Source of the DNA: Planctomycetaceae bacterium
GTDB taxonomy: Bacteria; Planctomycetota; Planctomycetia; Planctomycetales; Planctomycetaceae
Direction of reading: 5' to 3'
Length of the DNA stretch: 64,000 nucleotides
NCBI GenBank assembly: GCA_900299185.1
Contig: OMIV01000254.1
Span: 1 to 64,000, forward strand
Positions 7,759 through 16,716 of the stretch are shown here, piece after piece; positions within the stretch are counted from its first letter, which is position 1; each line of letters starts with the position of its first letter. A program made the position numbers and the translations under genes. Below the pieces are notes generated by a model, which was not told where the DNA came from, searched no databases, and worked only from the letters and a program-made list of their open reading frames with translations.

Positions 7759-10700
7759 TCCGACTCCCCCTTCATCATCGACGAACTTGAGATCGACGAG
7801 TCCATCAAGCGATCGTCATTCGGTCTCGCGCGATGGCAACTCGCTGCCAACATCGACAATGGCAACGCATCCGCTCGACGTTCAGAACAACATCGAAAGC
7901 TTGTCGGTCTCTCTCAGTGATCGCATCGAGTTCTTAGCTCAAGAGCTGCGTGCTCGTTGGCGAGCCGGTCGACACATCAAGATCGAAGCCTTCGGCTCGA
8001 TGTTTGAAGAGGTCGCACAGAACACCGAACAACTGCTCGACCTGATCTATCACGAGATTCTGATTCGCGAAGAATTCAACGACCCAGCGGCGCTCGACGA
8101 GTATGTGGAACGATTCCCACTGCATGCGGAAAGCCTGGAGCGACTGTTCGCCGTACATGGAGCGTTGGCCGACGAAAGTTGGAGTGCCGATCTCAACGCA
8201 GCGTTGGGTGATAATCCCGAGGAAGCTGACGATGAGATTGAATCCTCAGAAGTGTCTTCGCCTCGTCGTACCGTCGCCGAAGGTTCGGATGGCCGTAGCA
8301 AGGCCACGTGGCCGCGCAAGTCGCGCAGCACGCGACATGTCGATCCGCCGCCGGGCTATGAACTCTTGGAAGAGATCGGTCGAGGCGGCATGGCTGTTGT
8401 GTTTCGCGCACGGCAGCAGGTTCTCAATCGCATCGTCGCGCTCAAGATGTTGCTCGGCGGCAAGATCGCATCGACCGAAACGCTGGCTCGCTTACAGCAA
8501 GAAGCTCGCGCGGTGGCGCAGTTGCAACATCCCGGCATCGTGCAAATCCACGAAGTCGGCGAGCATCAAGGTCTGCCCTATCTCTCGCTGGAGTATGTCC
8601 CCGGCGGCAAGTTGCATAACTGGCTGCGAGGTCGCCCACTTGCGGCCATCGAAGCAGCACAAATCATCGAGCAACTGGCGCGAACCATCGCGTTCGCTCA
8701 TGAGCGCGGCATCGTTCATCGCGATCTCAAGCCCGCCAACATCTTGCTAACAGAGCTTCCCGCAGAGACTCAGTCGAGCACTACCGTCCCCAACACGCGT
8801 TTGTCGCATCAGTCCACGCCGTCATTCAACGTGACGCCCATGAAGATCAGCGACTTCGGGTTAGCTCGAATGAGCGACGACCAAAGCGATCTCACGGCCA
8901 CCGGCCAAGTCCTGGGAACACCCAGCTACATGGCTCCCGAACAAGCTTCGGGGCAAGGTGATGCCGTCGGACCGGCGCTCGATATCTATTCGCTCGGCGC
9001 GATCCTCTACGAACTTCTGACAGGCCGGCCTCCATTCCGCGGAGCCACCTTGCTGGAAACTCTGGAGCAAGTTCGCAACGACGATCCCGTGCCGCCCCGG
9101 CACTTGCAACCACGCACTCCCCGAGACATCGAAACGATCTGTTTGAAGTGCTTAGAGAAGAGTCCCTCGCGCCGATACGAGTCTGCCACTGCACTCGCGC
9201 TTGATCTCAGCAGCTTCATCAATGGGGAATCTATCTCCGCTCGACCAGCCGGAACGATTGAGCGTTGCCGCAAGCTGATTCGCAAGAACCCGACGGTCGC
9301 AGTGCTCACGAGCCTCTTGGCTTTGATGGTGATCTTGAGTGAGGCCGCCATTCTTCGCGAAGCACGCCGCGCCAATGAGAACGAGAAGGTCGCGATCGCC
9401 GACAGTCGTCGAGCTTTGGCCGCAGTGGAAGAAGCCAATGCCGAGAGAATTCGGGCACAACAATCTGCGGCCATCGCAGAAACCGAACGACGCAAAGCTG
9501 ACGAAGAACGAACTCGCGCCGTGTTCGCTCAAGCAGAAGCCGAAATGAGCTTTGAACGAACTTTAAAGGCCATCAATTCGCTCGCCGAACTTGGCACCGC
9601 GTTGCAACATCAGCCGGGCCAGCAAGTCATCAGCAAGCGGCTGCTCACCAACACGTTGGCGCTCTACAACGAGTTCGCCAGCGAGAGGTCCGATAAGCCA
9701 GAGATTCGCCGCCGCCAGATCATCGTGCTCATCGGAGCTGGGGAAGCTCATCGCGTCATTCATGACGATGCGCAGGCCGAGAAGTTGTTGAGGCAAGCCG
9801 CCACCTTGCTGGAAAAGGAATTACAACTAACTCCTCAAGACGTCGAACTGCATGCTCGCGCGGCACGAGCGTCGACGGCGTTGGGTGCTGTCCTAAAAAG
9901 CGTCGAGCGTTGGACGGAGTGTCTCGCAGCCTACGAGGATGCAGACAGCGCCTTCGCGACCGCGAGCAAACTCCAACCCGACGAGGCGGCCTACATCCAT
10001 GGCCGAGTTAACTCGCTGGTCAGTCAGTGCGCAGCGCTCAACGAACTTGAACGACTTGACGAAGCACTGCGTCGCTACGAGCAAGTATTTGCTTTGGCTC
10101 GACCACTCAGTAGCCAACGAGCTGACGACCGGTTCGTTCAAGCCTCGCTGGCCAACGCGTTGCATCAGTATTCGCAGCTTCTGCGTCGCATGAATCGTGA
10201 TCGCGAAGCGGAAGCAGCGGCGACGGAAGCACTCACAATCCGTGAACAGGTCCTGGCGGCCAATCCGAACCTACCCGAAGCGCGATTCGCGATCGTTCGA
10301 AGTTGGTTCGACCAAGCGGAACTCGATCGAGCCGCTGGTCGATTTGATGCGTGCATCTCGAAGCTTGTTGATGCCGACGAGCAGATACGGCTTGTCGTGT
10401 TGCTCTTCGCCGACATTTACGACAACCACACGCTGATGTTGAAACTACTGCGGACTCGATTGGATGTCTGCCTGGAGTCGAATCGTGCCGAGCAAGGCTT
10501 TACTGCGTCGCGGCGCGTTGCAGAGCAACTCACCTTTTCACTGCCGCGCTTTCCAAATGATCGGTCACTCCTGCGACAGATGTCGGATTGGGGTTACTTT
10601 CATGGCGAACTGCTCTGGGAACGTAACAACACAGAGTTCGCTGAGATCAGCCATCGAAATGCTTTCGCAGCAATGGAAGCATTCAGCGGTACCTTCGCAG

Positions 10701-11170
10701 ACAAGACGAGTAAGGATGCCTTGGAGTTCTTAAATCAACGTGCCTGGTGCCTCGCCAACACGCCGATGGAGTCTCTGCGGAATGTTTCACTCGCACTCAA
10801 TCTTGCGGCTCGTAGCTTGGAGTACGAGCCGAACAATCCCCATTACCTTCGAACATGCGGCTTGGCGTGGTATCGCTCCGACAAGTTTTCCGAAGCCAAG
10901 AACACGCTACAGAAGGCTGTTGAATTGCTGGATCAAGAAACCATGCAGAGCCAGCAGCCGGACGAAGAAACAACGCGGCTCCGCTCAGCATGTCGAATGA
11001 TTCTGGCGATGTCGGAATGGCGACTTGGTGAGCACGATCAAGCCAGGCAGACTCTGGAACTCGTCAGCGTTCCAAGTCGAGATTTCACGCGCTATGGCCC
11101 CGAGATGCGGCGACTTTACTTTGAGGCGATGAAGATGATGCAGCCTTCCAACCAATCCAAAGCTCGGTGA
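7751..11170 (+). CDS. Membrane-anchored Ser/Thr protein kinase with TPR-like C-terminal region
   Basis: 1139 residues from a GTG at 7751 with a GGAGGAG site 5 bp upstream, overlapping the sigma gene by 8 bp. Residues 1-200 are a low-complexity N-terminus with an acidic stretch. A full Hanks-type kinase domain spans about 203-490: glycine loop IGRGGMAVVF, VALKML lysine, catalytic HRDLKPANIL near 322-331, ISDFGLARM near 366, MAPEQASG and DIYSLGAILYELLTG. All catalytic residues are present. One membrane helix (TVAVLTSLLALMVILSEAAI) lies near 514-534, then an Ala/Glu/Arg-rich coiled coil to about 620, then about 500 residues of TPR-like helical repeats that would lie outside the cytoplasm. The layout suggests the repeat region senses an external signal and controls the overlapping ECF sigma factor. 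Confidence 0.93.
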   Translation: MANPTPPSSSTNLRSTSPSSDRHSVSRDGNSLPTSTMATHPLDVQNNIESLSVSLSDRIEFLAQELRARWRAGRHIKIEAFGSMFEEVAQNTEQLLDLIYHEILIREEFNDPAALDEYVERFPLHAESLERLFAVHGALADESWSADLNAALGDNPEEADDEIESSEVSSPRRTVAEGSDGRSKATWPRKSRSTRHVDPPPGYELLEEIGRGGMAVVFRARQQVLNRIVALKMLLGGKIASTETLARLQQEARAVAQLQHPGIVQIHEVGEHQGLPYLSLEYVPGGKLHNWLRGRPLAAIEAAQIIEQLARTIAFAHERGIVHRDLKPANILLTELPAETQSSTTVPNTRLSHQSTPSFNVTPMKISDFGLARMSDDQSDLTATGQVLGTPSYMAPEQASGQGDAVGPALDIYSLGAILYELLTGRPPFRGATLLETLEQVRNDDPVPPRHLQPRTPRDIETICLKCLEKSPSRRYESATALALDLSSFINGESISARPAGTIERCRKLIRKNPTVAVLTSLLALMVILSEAAILREARRANENEKVAIADSRRALAAVEEANAERIRAQQSAAIAETERRKADEERTRAVFAQAEAEMSFERTLKAINSLAELGTALQHQPGQQVISKRLLTNTLALYNEFASERSDKPEIRRRQIIVLIGAGEAHRVIHDDAQAEKLLRQAATLLEKELQLTPQDVELHARAARASTALGAVLKSVERWTECLAAYEDADSAFATASKLQPDEAAYIHGRVNSLVSQCAALNELERLDEALRRYEQVFALARPLSSQRADDRFVQASLANALHQYSQLLRRMNRDREAEAAATEALTIREQVLAANPNLPEARFAIVRSWFDQAELDRAAGRFDACISKLVDADEQIRLVVLLFADIYDNHTLMLKLLRTRLDVCLESNRAEQGFTASRRVAEQLTFSLPRFPNDRSLLRQMSDWGYFHGELLWERNNTEFAEISHRNAFAAMEAFSGTFADKTSKDALEFLNQRAWCLANTPMESLRNVSLALNLAARSLEYEPNNPHYLRTCGLAWYRSDKFSEAKNTLQKAVELLDQETMQSQQPDEETTRLRSACRMILAMSEWRLGEHDQARQTLELVSVPSRDFTRYGPEMRRLYFEAMKMMQPSNQSKAR

Positions 11171-11213
11171 GTGCGACTCGCTGAGATGTCAGATCTCATA
11201 CACATACCAGCTC

Positions 11214-11699
11214 TTAGCCTTCGATGAAGTCCGTAACTTCAACCGGTTCTTCTCGCGATGAAGTGTGCAACTTCCAGAGCACAAGATTGCCGATCAAGAT
11301 GACTGCGAGTGACGCGAACCACACCCAGCAGCCGGGTTCGAGCGTCTGCATGTAGAGCTTGTTGACTCCGGCTTCGTCGCCGGGGAACTCATTGCCGAAC
11401 ATCGTGAAGACGTTGCAGGCCAACAGCAGCGAGAGCACTCCCAAGACCAGCGATACCTTCCAGCCGCGCAGGGCCATGATCACGGCTGCAAAGAAAATGG
11501 CGACGTTCGCAAACCAAGCGAACTGTCCCATGAAGGCACCGAAGGGACCGAGCATCAAACAACCGATGCCTTGCCACGTCTCGGGTTCTTGATGATTTCT
11601 GGAAAAGCCAATCGCTGGCAACGAGCACGCGACCACGAACAACACAGCGGCCACCGCCAGTATCAGGGCCACAGCCCAACGATGTTGCGACTTAGACAA
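11214..11699 (-). CDS. Small hypothetical integral membrane protein
   Basis: 161 residues with four predicted membrane helices: AVALILAVAAVLFVVACSLPA near the N-terminus, then GCLMLGPFGAFMGQFAWFANVAIFFAAVIMAL (at least one, probably two helices, cited here as LGPFGAFMGQFAWFANVAIF), VSLVLGVLSLLLACNVFTMF, and WVWFASLAVILIGNLVLW near the C-terminus. The tail is short and acidic. I recognise no named family. It lies between the kinase (convergent, 43 bp away) and the DUF1501 gene (same strand, 37 bp upstream), so it may share a transcript with DUF1501. Codon use resembles its neighbours. Confidence 0.65.
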   Translation of the reverse strand: MSKSQHRWAVALILAVAAVLFVVACSLPAIGFSRNHQEPETWQGIGCLMLGPFGAFMGQFAWFANVAIFFAAVIMALRGWKVSLVLGVLSLLLACNVFTMFGNEFPGDEAGVNKLYMQTLEPGCWVWFASLAVILIGNLVLWKLHTSSREEPVEVTDFIEG

Positions 11700-11736
11700 G
11701 TTGAATCCTCGATGTGAGTGAAGTTGAGTCCGAGCC

Positions 11737-13173
11737 TCAGCTCAATAAGTCGGTCAGCACTCGGCCATGCACGTCGGTTAGACGTTGATCGCGGCCGCCG
11801 TGACGGAACGTCAGCCGCTCGTGATTGAGCCCCATCTGATGCAGCAACGTGGCATGGATGTCGTGAATATCGACCGGGTCAGCAACGACGGAATTCCCGA
11901 AGTCGTCGGTCTCGCCATAAGCAAACCCACCTTTGAAACCGCCGCCGGCCATGAAGATCGAGTATGCATTCACATGATGATCGCGGCCCGCGCTGGCATG
12001 CACCGAGGGAGTGTGAGGAGTGCGACCCATCTCTCCCGCCCACAGCACGATGGTCTCATCGAGTAGCCCGCGTTGCTCCAAATCGACAATCAACGCCGCG
12101 ACCGACTGCTCCGTGATCCGCGCGTTCTTCTCATGATTCTGCTTGAGCAAACCGTGTTGGTCCCACGGCGAGTTATTGCCATCAAAGCTCGGGCAGGTGA
12201 TCTCGACGAAACGCACGCCTGCTTCCACCAATCGCCGAGCCCGCAGCGCTTGAGTCGCATACAGCCGCTGATGCTCGTCGGGCGAGTCGACACCATACAT
12301 CTTTTGAATGTGCTCAGGCTCGCGACTGATGTCGGTGACATCTGGCACCGCCGACTGCATGCGGAACGCGGTCTCGTAATTGGCAATCGCGCCTTCGATC
12401 GCTAGAGCATCAGACGTTGTCGCCGCGAACTCGGCATCTTGCTCGGCCAAGAGCGCGAGCTTGCGACGTTGCAAACTGAGCCGATCTGCCTGAGCGATGT
12501 TGTCGACCGGCACTCCCTTTGAACGCACCTGAGTGGCCTGATGACTGGCCGGTAAGAACGAGCTGCCAAAGTTCTCTAGGCCGCCGTTGGGCACCCAATC
12601 ATTGTTGAGCACGACATAGCCCGGCAGGTTCTGATTCTCGGTGCCCAGCCCATACGAGACCCACGCCCCGAAGCTCGGAGCCTGCCCCAAGATGCGACCG
12701 GTATGCAGCAGCAAGTCTTGCTGACCATGCAACGGCAGCTCGCCCACCATCGACCTCACGACACACAGATGATCGGCTTGCTTGGCGATGTTGGGAAACA
12801 AGTCACTCATCACCAGACCGCTGTCGCCCCGTGCTCGAAAGGACCACGGACTGCCGAACCACACTCGATTGGCACTCGACTGAGACCGCTTGCTGACCGC
12901 GCTTTCGCCGATGGGTTTGCCTTCGAACTTCTTGAGCATCGGCTTTTCATCCAGCGAGTCCACGTGACTTGGACCACCATCCATAAAGCAGAACACGATG
13001 CTCTTGGCACGAGGTCGATGATGCCCGCTGCGGTCATTGGTTTTGGCAGCGGCTTGCTGAGCGATGGCCTGCCACGCCAGCCAACCAAATCCCACTCCCG
13101 CCTCTTGCAAGAACGCCCGACGCGACCGACAGCCCTGCCCATCGCAAGCTGCGTGAGTCTCTGAATGAGTCAT
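11737..13173 (-). CDS. DUF1501 domain-containing secreted protein (sulfatase-like fold)
   Basis: 478 residues from the ATG at 13173, which follows a GGGGGAT ribosome site; an in-frame TTG at 13188 is less likely. The N-terminus has a Tat-type signal (SRRAFLQEAGVGFGWLA), typical for DUF1501. Family blocks are clear: FCFMDGGPSHVDSLDEKP, ELPLHGQQDLLLHTGR, FVEITCPSFDGNNSPWDQHG, LWAGEMGRTPH, GRDHHVNAYSIFMAGGG and DIHDIHATLLHQMGLNHERL. The fold is related to alkaline phosphatases and sulfatases, but the activity is unproven. In planctomycetes DUF1501 genes usually directly follow a DUF1549/DUF1553 cytochrome gene. Here that partner type is found only 18 kb away (31895-35011), so this copy is solitary. 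The next gene upstream on this strand is the PQQ-like propeller. Confidence 0.92.
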   Translation of the reverse strand: MTHSETHAACDGQGCRSRRAFLQEAGVGFGWLAWQAIAQQAAAKTNDRSGHHRPRAKSIVFCFMDGGPSHVDSLDEKPMLKKFEGKPIGESAVSKRSQSSANRVWFGSPWSFRARGDSGLVMSDLFPNIAKQADHLCVVRSMVGELPLHGQQDLLLHTGRILGQAPSFGAWVSYGLGTENQNLPGYVVLNNDWVPNGGLENFGSSFLPASHQATQVRSKGVPVDNIAQADRLSLQRRKLALLAEQDAEFAATTSDALAIEGAIANYETAFRMQSAVPDVTDISREPEHIQKMYGVDSPDEHQRLYATQALRARRLVEAGVRFVEITCPSFDGNNSPWDQHGLLKQNHEKNARITEQSVAALIVDLEQRGLLDETIVLWAGEMGRTPHTPSVHASAGRDHHVNAYSIFMAGGGFKGGFAYGETDDFGNSVVADPVDIHDIHATLLHQMGLNHERLTFRHGGRDQRLTDVHGRVLTDLLS

Positions 13174-13263
13174 GTCGAGATCCCCCAAGAAGAATTGAAG
13201 AGCCGTCCGGTTTCGCGCGGCGGTTGATCGTAGCCCAGCCTACGTTCCGTCAAGAGCCAGAGT

Positions 13264-13292
13264 TCGCCTCGTCGAGCCGGAGTGCGAGGCGA
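13264..13292. terminator. Short perfect hairpin
   Basis: TCGCCTCG at 13264-13271 pairs perfectly with CGAGGCGA at 13285-13292 across a 13-base loop. It lies downstream of the PQQ-propeller gene and upstream of DUF1501, both on the minus strand. There is no strong T-run, so termination is only a possibility; it may also be part of the adjacent repeat cluster. Confidence 0.35.
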
Positions 13293-13301
13293 GGTTTGTA
13301 A

Positions 13302-13442
13302 TTTGTAGGGTGTGGACCAGCTCGCGCGGATCGGTGGGCCGGTGCGAGCTAAGTCAAACAGCGACGGCAGTCCGATTCACAATCAATGTGGCATGGCGAG
13401 CGCCGGCCCACCAGTCGATTCGCTCGCTTGTCCCACCCTACT
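13302..13442. repeat. Long imperfect inverted repeat (MITE-like)
   Basis: Left arm 13302-13349 (begins GTAGGGTGTGGACCAGC, includes GGTGGGCCGG) aligns with the reverse complement of right arm 13396-13442 (GCGAGCGCCGGCCCACC ... TCCCACCCTAC), with a ~46-base spacer. The arms are about 47 bases long with only scattered mismatches. It carries no coding sequence, and the arrangement is that of a non-autonomous palindromic element. It lies between the DUF1501 and PQQ-propeller genes. I see no flanking target-site duplication that I can be sure of. Confidence 0.75.
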
Positions 13443-13484
13443 CAAGACCAGAATCGCAAACCTCGCCGGTCGACGCTGCCACAT

Positions 13485-15509
13485 TCAGTACTTCAACTTC
13501 AAGAGCGCGACCGATGCTCCGTAGAACGTCGCGTAGCCCAGCATCTGCCAGCAGCATCGAGTCATCGGAGCGAGCTTTCCCAATCGACGTTGCCACTTTG
13601 CAGAGAGCACCAGAAATGGAAAGGCGACGGGCGGACCTGCGAGGAAAACCCATTCGAAGACCAAGCTCAATCGACGGCACAAAGCAAAATACGTCGCACA
13701 CGTCAGCAAGACACACACCACCGCCAACCGCTCTTTCCAACGCTGCCCGGAAGTGACGAATTGAGTTCGAGACCGTGACTGCGCGACAACGATCTCGAAC
13801 GCCACGAACAGCGTCAGCGGCCAGGTGAAAAGGAACCGCCCGGTCCAACGACTGAGGTACGTCGTTCCCAGAGCAGCAACCACGAAGGTGAATGTGCGAG
13901 CGACTCCATTGGCCCAACTCTGCCGACGATCGAAATCAGTCCGCGCGACAACCAAGCGACTCGTCAGCCCACCGATCATGTGCCCGACCAGCAACATCAA
14001 CTCGGTGATCAAGAACCATTGCCACAGCCACTCGCTCGAAGGCACGTCGAACGCGTACTCGGGCTCGATGGAAAGAATCGCACCGGCCCAGTCCACATAG
14101 TTGGATTGCGGTATGTCAGCGAGACTCATCGTCGTCTTCGGTCGGTCCACGAACAGATCGAGATCCCCGACATACACGCACACGGCTCGCGATTGGTTTC
14201 GCAAGTAGAGGCGGCCTCGATGCAAAGTCGGCGGCGTCCAAACCAACTCGCCGCCCAACACACTGACGCGCGAGACTTCTTCGTAACGCTCGGCGTTAAC
14301 TCGCGCGAGGATCAGCTCGCCAATCTCATTGAGCATCAGCAGCTTGCCATCGGCAACCACCACACCAGCTTGGCCGACATACGGTTCGTTGAAAGGTTCT
14401 TCGAAGGGATCACGGTGGGCTCGCTGAGAACCGACCGACCATTTGATCTTGCCGGTCTCGAAGTCTTGGCAACGAAAGTATCCGCGCGACGGACGCTGAG
14501 TCTTCGACTGCACATCGATGATGTCGAAGCCATAGACGTGCCCATCCACCAGCACGCTGGAAAGCACGTCGTTCGAGAAGTCCGAGTGATGCCACACGCG
14601 ATCCAAGCCAACGACATCCGAGCCCTCTTCAAACTTGGGGATGCGCAGCATCGTCGCACCCGCGCGGAATGGTGCTGCGAACCATAAGTAAGGCTCGCGA
14701 TAAATCGGCCAAGCAGAGTGTTCGTCGTAATGTTCGGACAACTTGACGCGAGCAAGCTGCCGTCCCGTATGCAGATCGCAAACCACGAGCGCGTTCTGAA
14801 GCAAGCCCACCACGCAATCTCGGCCCGCACGTTGGATCGGCAGCAACGGCGTGTAGCTCGCCGGATCATCGCCCGACTTCCACAGCTCGCGACCATCATC
14901 CAAATGCAACGAGACCAGGCTGGCACCCGGACCTCCCACCGCCAGCAAGACTTGTTTCCCCACCACCGTGGGTGAGCAGGCATAACCAAACTCGCAGCCA
15001 GCTCCGTGATACTTCTGGTTCACGTTGACCGACCACACGACGTCGCCAGTGCTGGCACCGAGACAACACACCAACCCGCTCGGCGATGTGAACACGACTT
15101 TGTCCTCGGCCAAAGTCGGAGTCGAACGCGGACCGGGATAAACTCCGACTGGGTCATAGGGCAAGTCGTAGCGATGCTCCCAGATGATGCGTCCGGTATC
15201 GGCGTCCAAACAAACGACGTACTGCCCCGCGAGTGATTGCGTCTGCGTGAAGACACGCCGGCCGTGAGCCACGAACGCCGAATAGCCCTGGCCCAATTCC
15301 TTCACCCACAACACTGGCGGACCAGCTTCCGGCCAGCGTTCCGCCAGCCGCGCTTCCGGTGAGTGTCCGTTGTGATCACGACCTCGCACCGACGGCCAGC
15401 CAACATCATCCACACCTTCGGGCAGAAACGAATTCTGAGCCCGTAGGTCCAGAGAACTAAGAGCCCAAGCAACGACGACCAACAAAACTCGGCAAACATC
15501 ACGGCACAT
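13485..15509 (-). CDS. PQQ-like beta-propeller protein with C-terminal membrane domain
   Basis: 674 residues from the ATG at 15509, chosen because a signal peptide (MCRDVCRVLLVVVAWALSSL, cleavage after LRA) starts there behind a GGAAGG site. The frame stays open to 15719, but the extra sequence is not signal-like. Residues ~30-430 are a PQQ-type beta-propeller: VVCLDADTGRIIWEH, RSTPTLAEDKVVFTSP, VCCLGASTGDVVWSVNV, VSLHLDDGRELWKSGDD and VVCDLHTGRQLARVKL are successive blades with the usual D.G..W pattern. The last ~200 residues hold five or six hydrophobic helices ending in LGYATFYGASVALLKLKY. Planctomycete relatives are annotated only as PQQ-binding-like repeat proteins; cofactor binding is not shown. 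The membrane tail is unusual and suggests a propeller held on the outer face of the inner membrane. Confidence 0.85.
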   Translation of the reverse strand: MCRDVCRVLLVVVAWALSSLDLRAQNSFLPEGVDDVGWPSVRGRDHNGHSPEARLAERWPEAGPPVLWVKELGQGYSAFVAHGRRVFTQTQSLAGQYVVCLDADTGRIIWEHRYDLPYDPVGVYPGPRSTPTLAEDKVVFTSPSGLVCCLGASTGDVVWSVNVNQKYHGAGCEFGYACSPTVVGKQVLLAVGGPGASLVSLHLDDGRELWKSGDDPASYTPLLPIQRAGRDCVVGLLQNALVVCDLHTGRQLARVKLSEHYDEHSAWPIYREPYLWFAAPFRAGATMLRIPKFEEGSDVVGLDRVWHHSDFSNDVLSSVLVDGHVYGFDIIDVQSKTQRPSRGYFRCQDFETGKIKWSVGSQRAHRDPFEEPFNEPYVGQAGVVVADGKLLMLNEIGELILARVNAERYEEVSRVSVLGGELVWTPPTLHRGRLYLRNQSRAVCVYVGDLDLFVDRPKTTMSLADIPQSNYVDWAGAILSIEPEYAFDVPSSEWLWQWFLITELMLLVGHMIGGLTSRLVVARTDFDRRQSWANGVARTFTFVVAALGTTYLSRWTGRFLFTWPLTLFVAFEIVVAQSRSRTQFVTSGQRWKERLAVVCVLLTCATYFALCRRLSLVFEWVFLAGPPVAFPFLVLSAKWQRRLGKLAPMTRCCWQMLGYATFYGASVALLKLKY

Positions 15510-15825
15510 CGCACGGCCCTTCCGATAACGACACCGTTCTTCGCAGCCAGGACGGTATTCATCGAGTCCCCAACCGGACCAGATTTGAATACCGGTGGAT
15601 TGAGCGATTATCGAGATTGTTGAACTCGGTCTCCCGAGGGACGCATCCATTTTGATGTGTCTAATTCGGTCCGTCTTATTGACCTCCCGAGAACTAAAAG
15701 TGAGCCTAGTCAAAGCCATGCTTCATTCGGGACCGCGCTAACGCAGGTAGCAAGACGTTCTTACCGACAGCCACACTTCGTGTATCCGTTCTTACTCTTA
15801 GAACAGCCAACCCGAGATTTAACCA
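15510..15825. other. Divergent intergenic region
   Basis: 316 bases between the PQQ-propeller gene and the acyl-carrier-like gene, which point away from each other. In-frame extensions of the PQQ gene cover most of it but look non-coding. No repeat, hairpin or clear promoter was recognised. An in-frame TAA at 15820-15822 closes the reading frame just before the start of the next gene. Confidence 0.5.
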
Positions 15826-16623
15826 ATGGGCATCGATCTGTTAGACGTCACATTTCGATTAGAGAAACAGCTCGATCGCAAACTACCAACCACACTGCTT
15901 TGGCCGCTTTGTATTGAGAACGTTTCGACCAATCCGAGCCAAACGGTTCTCGACATTCGAGTAAGCCGACTACATGAACGTCTTTGCGAAATCATGAATG
16001 TCACCCCGTCTCCAATTCAGGCGCTCGAACCGACGCGTGAGCGAGTCATGAAGTCGATTCAGGAGTGTCTTGGCTGTGACTCTCAAGCTATTCAGCTTGA
16101 GTCCCGATTGAATGACATCATCCCGATACGAGACAGAGAGAAGTATTGGTTTCTGATTTCCCAATCATTGGGCTACTACTGTGTGCCGTGGCTCACTCGA
16201 TCCTGGGCGTATGAGATCGTGTGTATTGTCTTATTCTTCGGCAGCATTACGGGAGTCGGGCTCACCTATATCTCGCTTAAGCAACCGATGCGTTCCGGCG
16301 CATTCATTTCACTTACAGTCTCGTTAACCGCTCTTTGTGTCATCGGCTTCTGGTTCTTTCGTCGTTGGCCAAAATTGACGCGCTTCCCTCCGAATCTCAC
16401 CACAGTCGACGACCTCGCGAGAATGATCGCGTTTGGTCAGCTTGAAGAGCCGTTGTCTTTGAAGAACCCGCCTGAGTCTTCCGAAACACCGAGTGAATCA
16501 GTCGAGTGGACCGAAGAGCGATTGTGGACTGTCTTGGTCGGAGTTCTGGTCGACAGTCTCGGCGTCGATGAAGAAGAAGTCGTTCCAGACGCGACCCTCA
16601 TCAAAGACTTGGGATGCACTTAG
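15826..16623 (+). CDS. Membrane protein with split acyl-carrier-like ends
   Basis: 265 residues. The first 20 residues (MGIDLLDVTFRLEKQLDRKL) read like helix II of an acyl carrier protein directly after the phosphopantetheine serine. The last ~37 residues (VLVDSLGVDEEEVVPDATLI, then KDLGCT and stop) read like helix I and the loop leading up to that serine. The two ends are therefore complementary halves, broken at the modification site, and no attachment serine is present. Between them are a second divergent ACP-like stretch (residues ~70-110, RVMKSIQECLGCDSQAIQLE), two membrane helices (about 130-152 and 157-178) and TVDDLARMIAFG, like an ACP C-terminus. Base composition looks more A/T-rich than in the neighbours. 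It could be a circularly permuted carrier, a remnant of a tandem array, or a decayed gene. Coding status is likely; function is unknown. Confidence 0.6.
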   Translation: MGIDLLDVTFRLEKQLDRKLPTTLLWPLCIENVSTNPSQTVLDIRVSRLHERLCEIMNVTPSPIQALEPTRERVMKSIQECLGCDSQAIQLESRLNDIIPIRDREKYWFLISQSLGYYCVPWLTRSWAYEIVCIVLFFGSITGVGLTYISLKQPMRSGAFISLTVSLTALCVIGFWFFRRWPKLTRFPPNLTTVDDLARMIAFGQLEEPLSLKNPPESSETPSESVEWTEERLWTVLVGVLVDSLGVDEEEVVPDATLIKDLGCT

Positions 16624-16716
16624 TCAATGCAACTCATTTGCCGTGCGTGAGTCGCTGCCGTCCAATGCGCAGGTTCTTTGGTCGTCACCATTCTTGGACC
16701 GCTTTGGGAGCCCTGC

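Noticed and set aside
15509-15719. Extension of the PQQ-propeller gene to 15719
   Set aside because: A signal peptide with a good ribosome site begins at 15509; the extra 70 residues lack such features.
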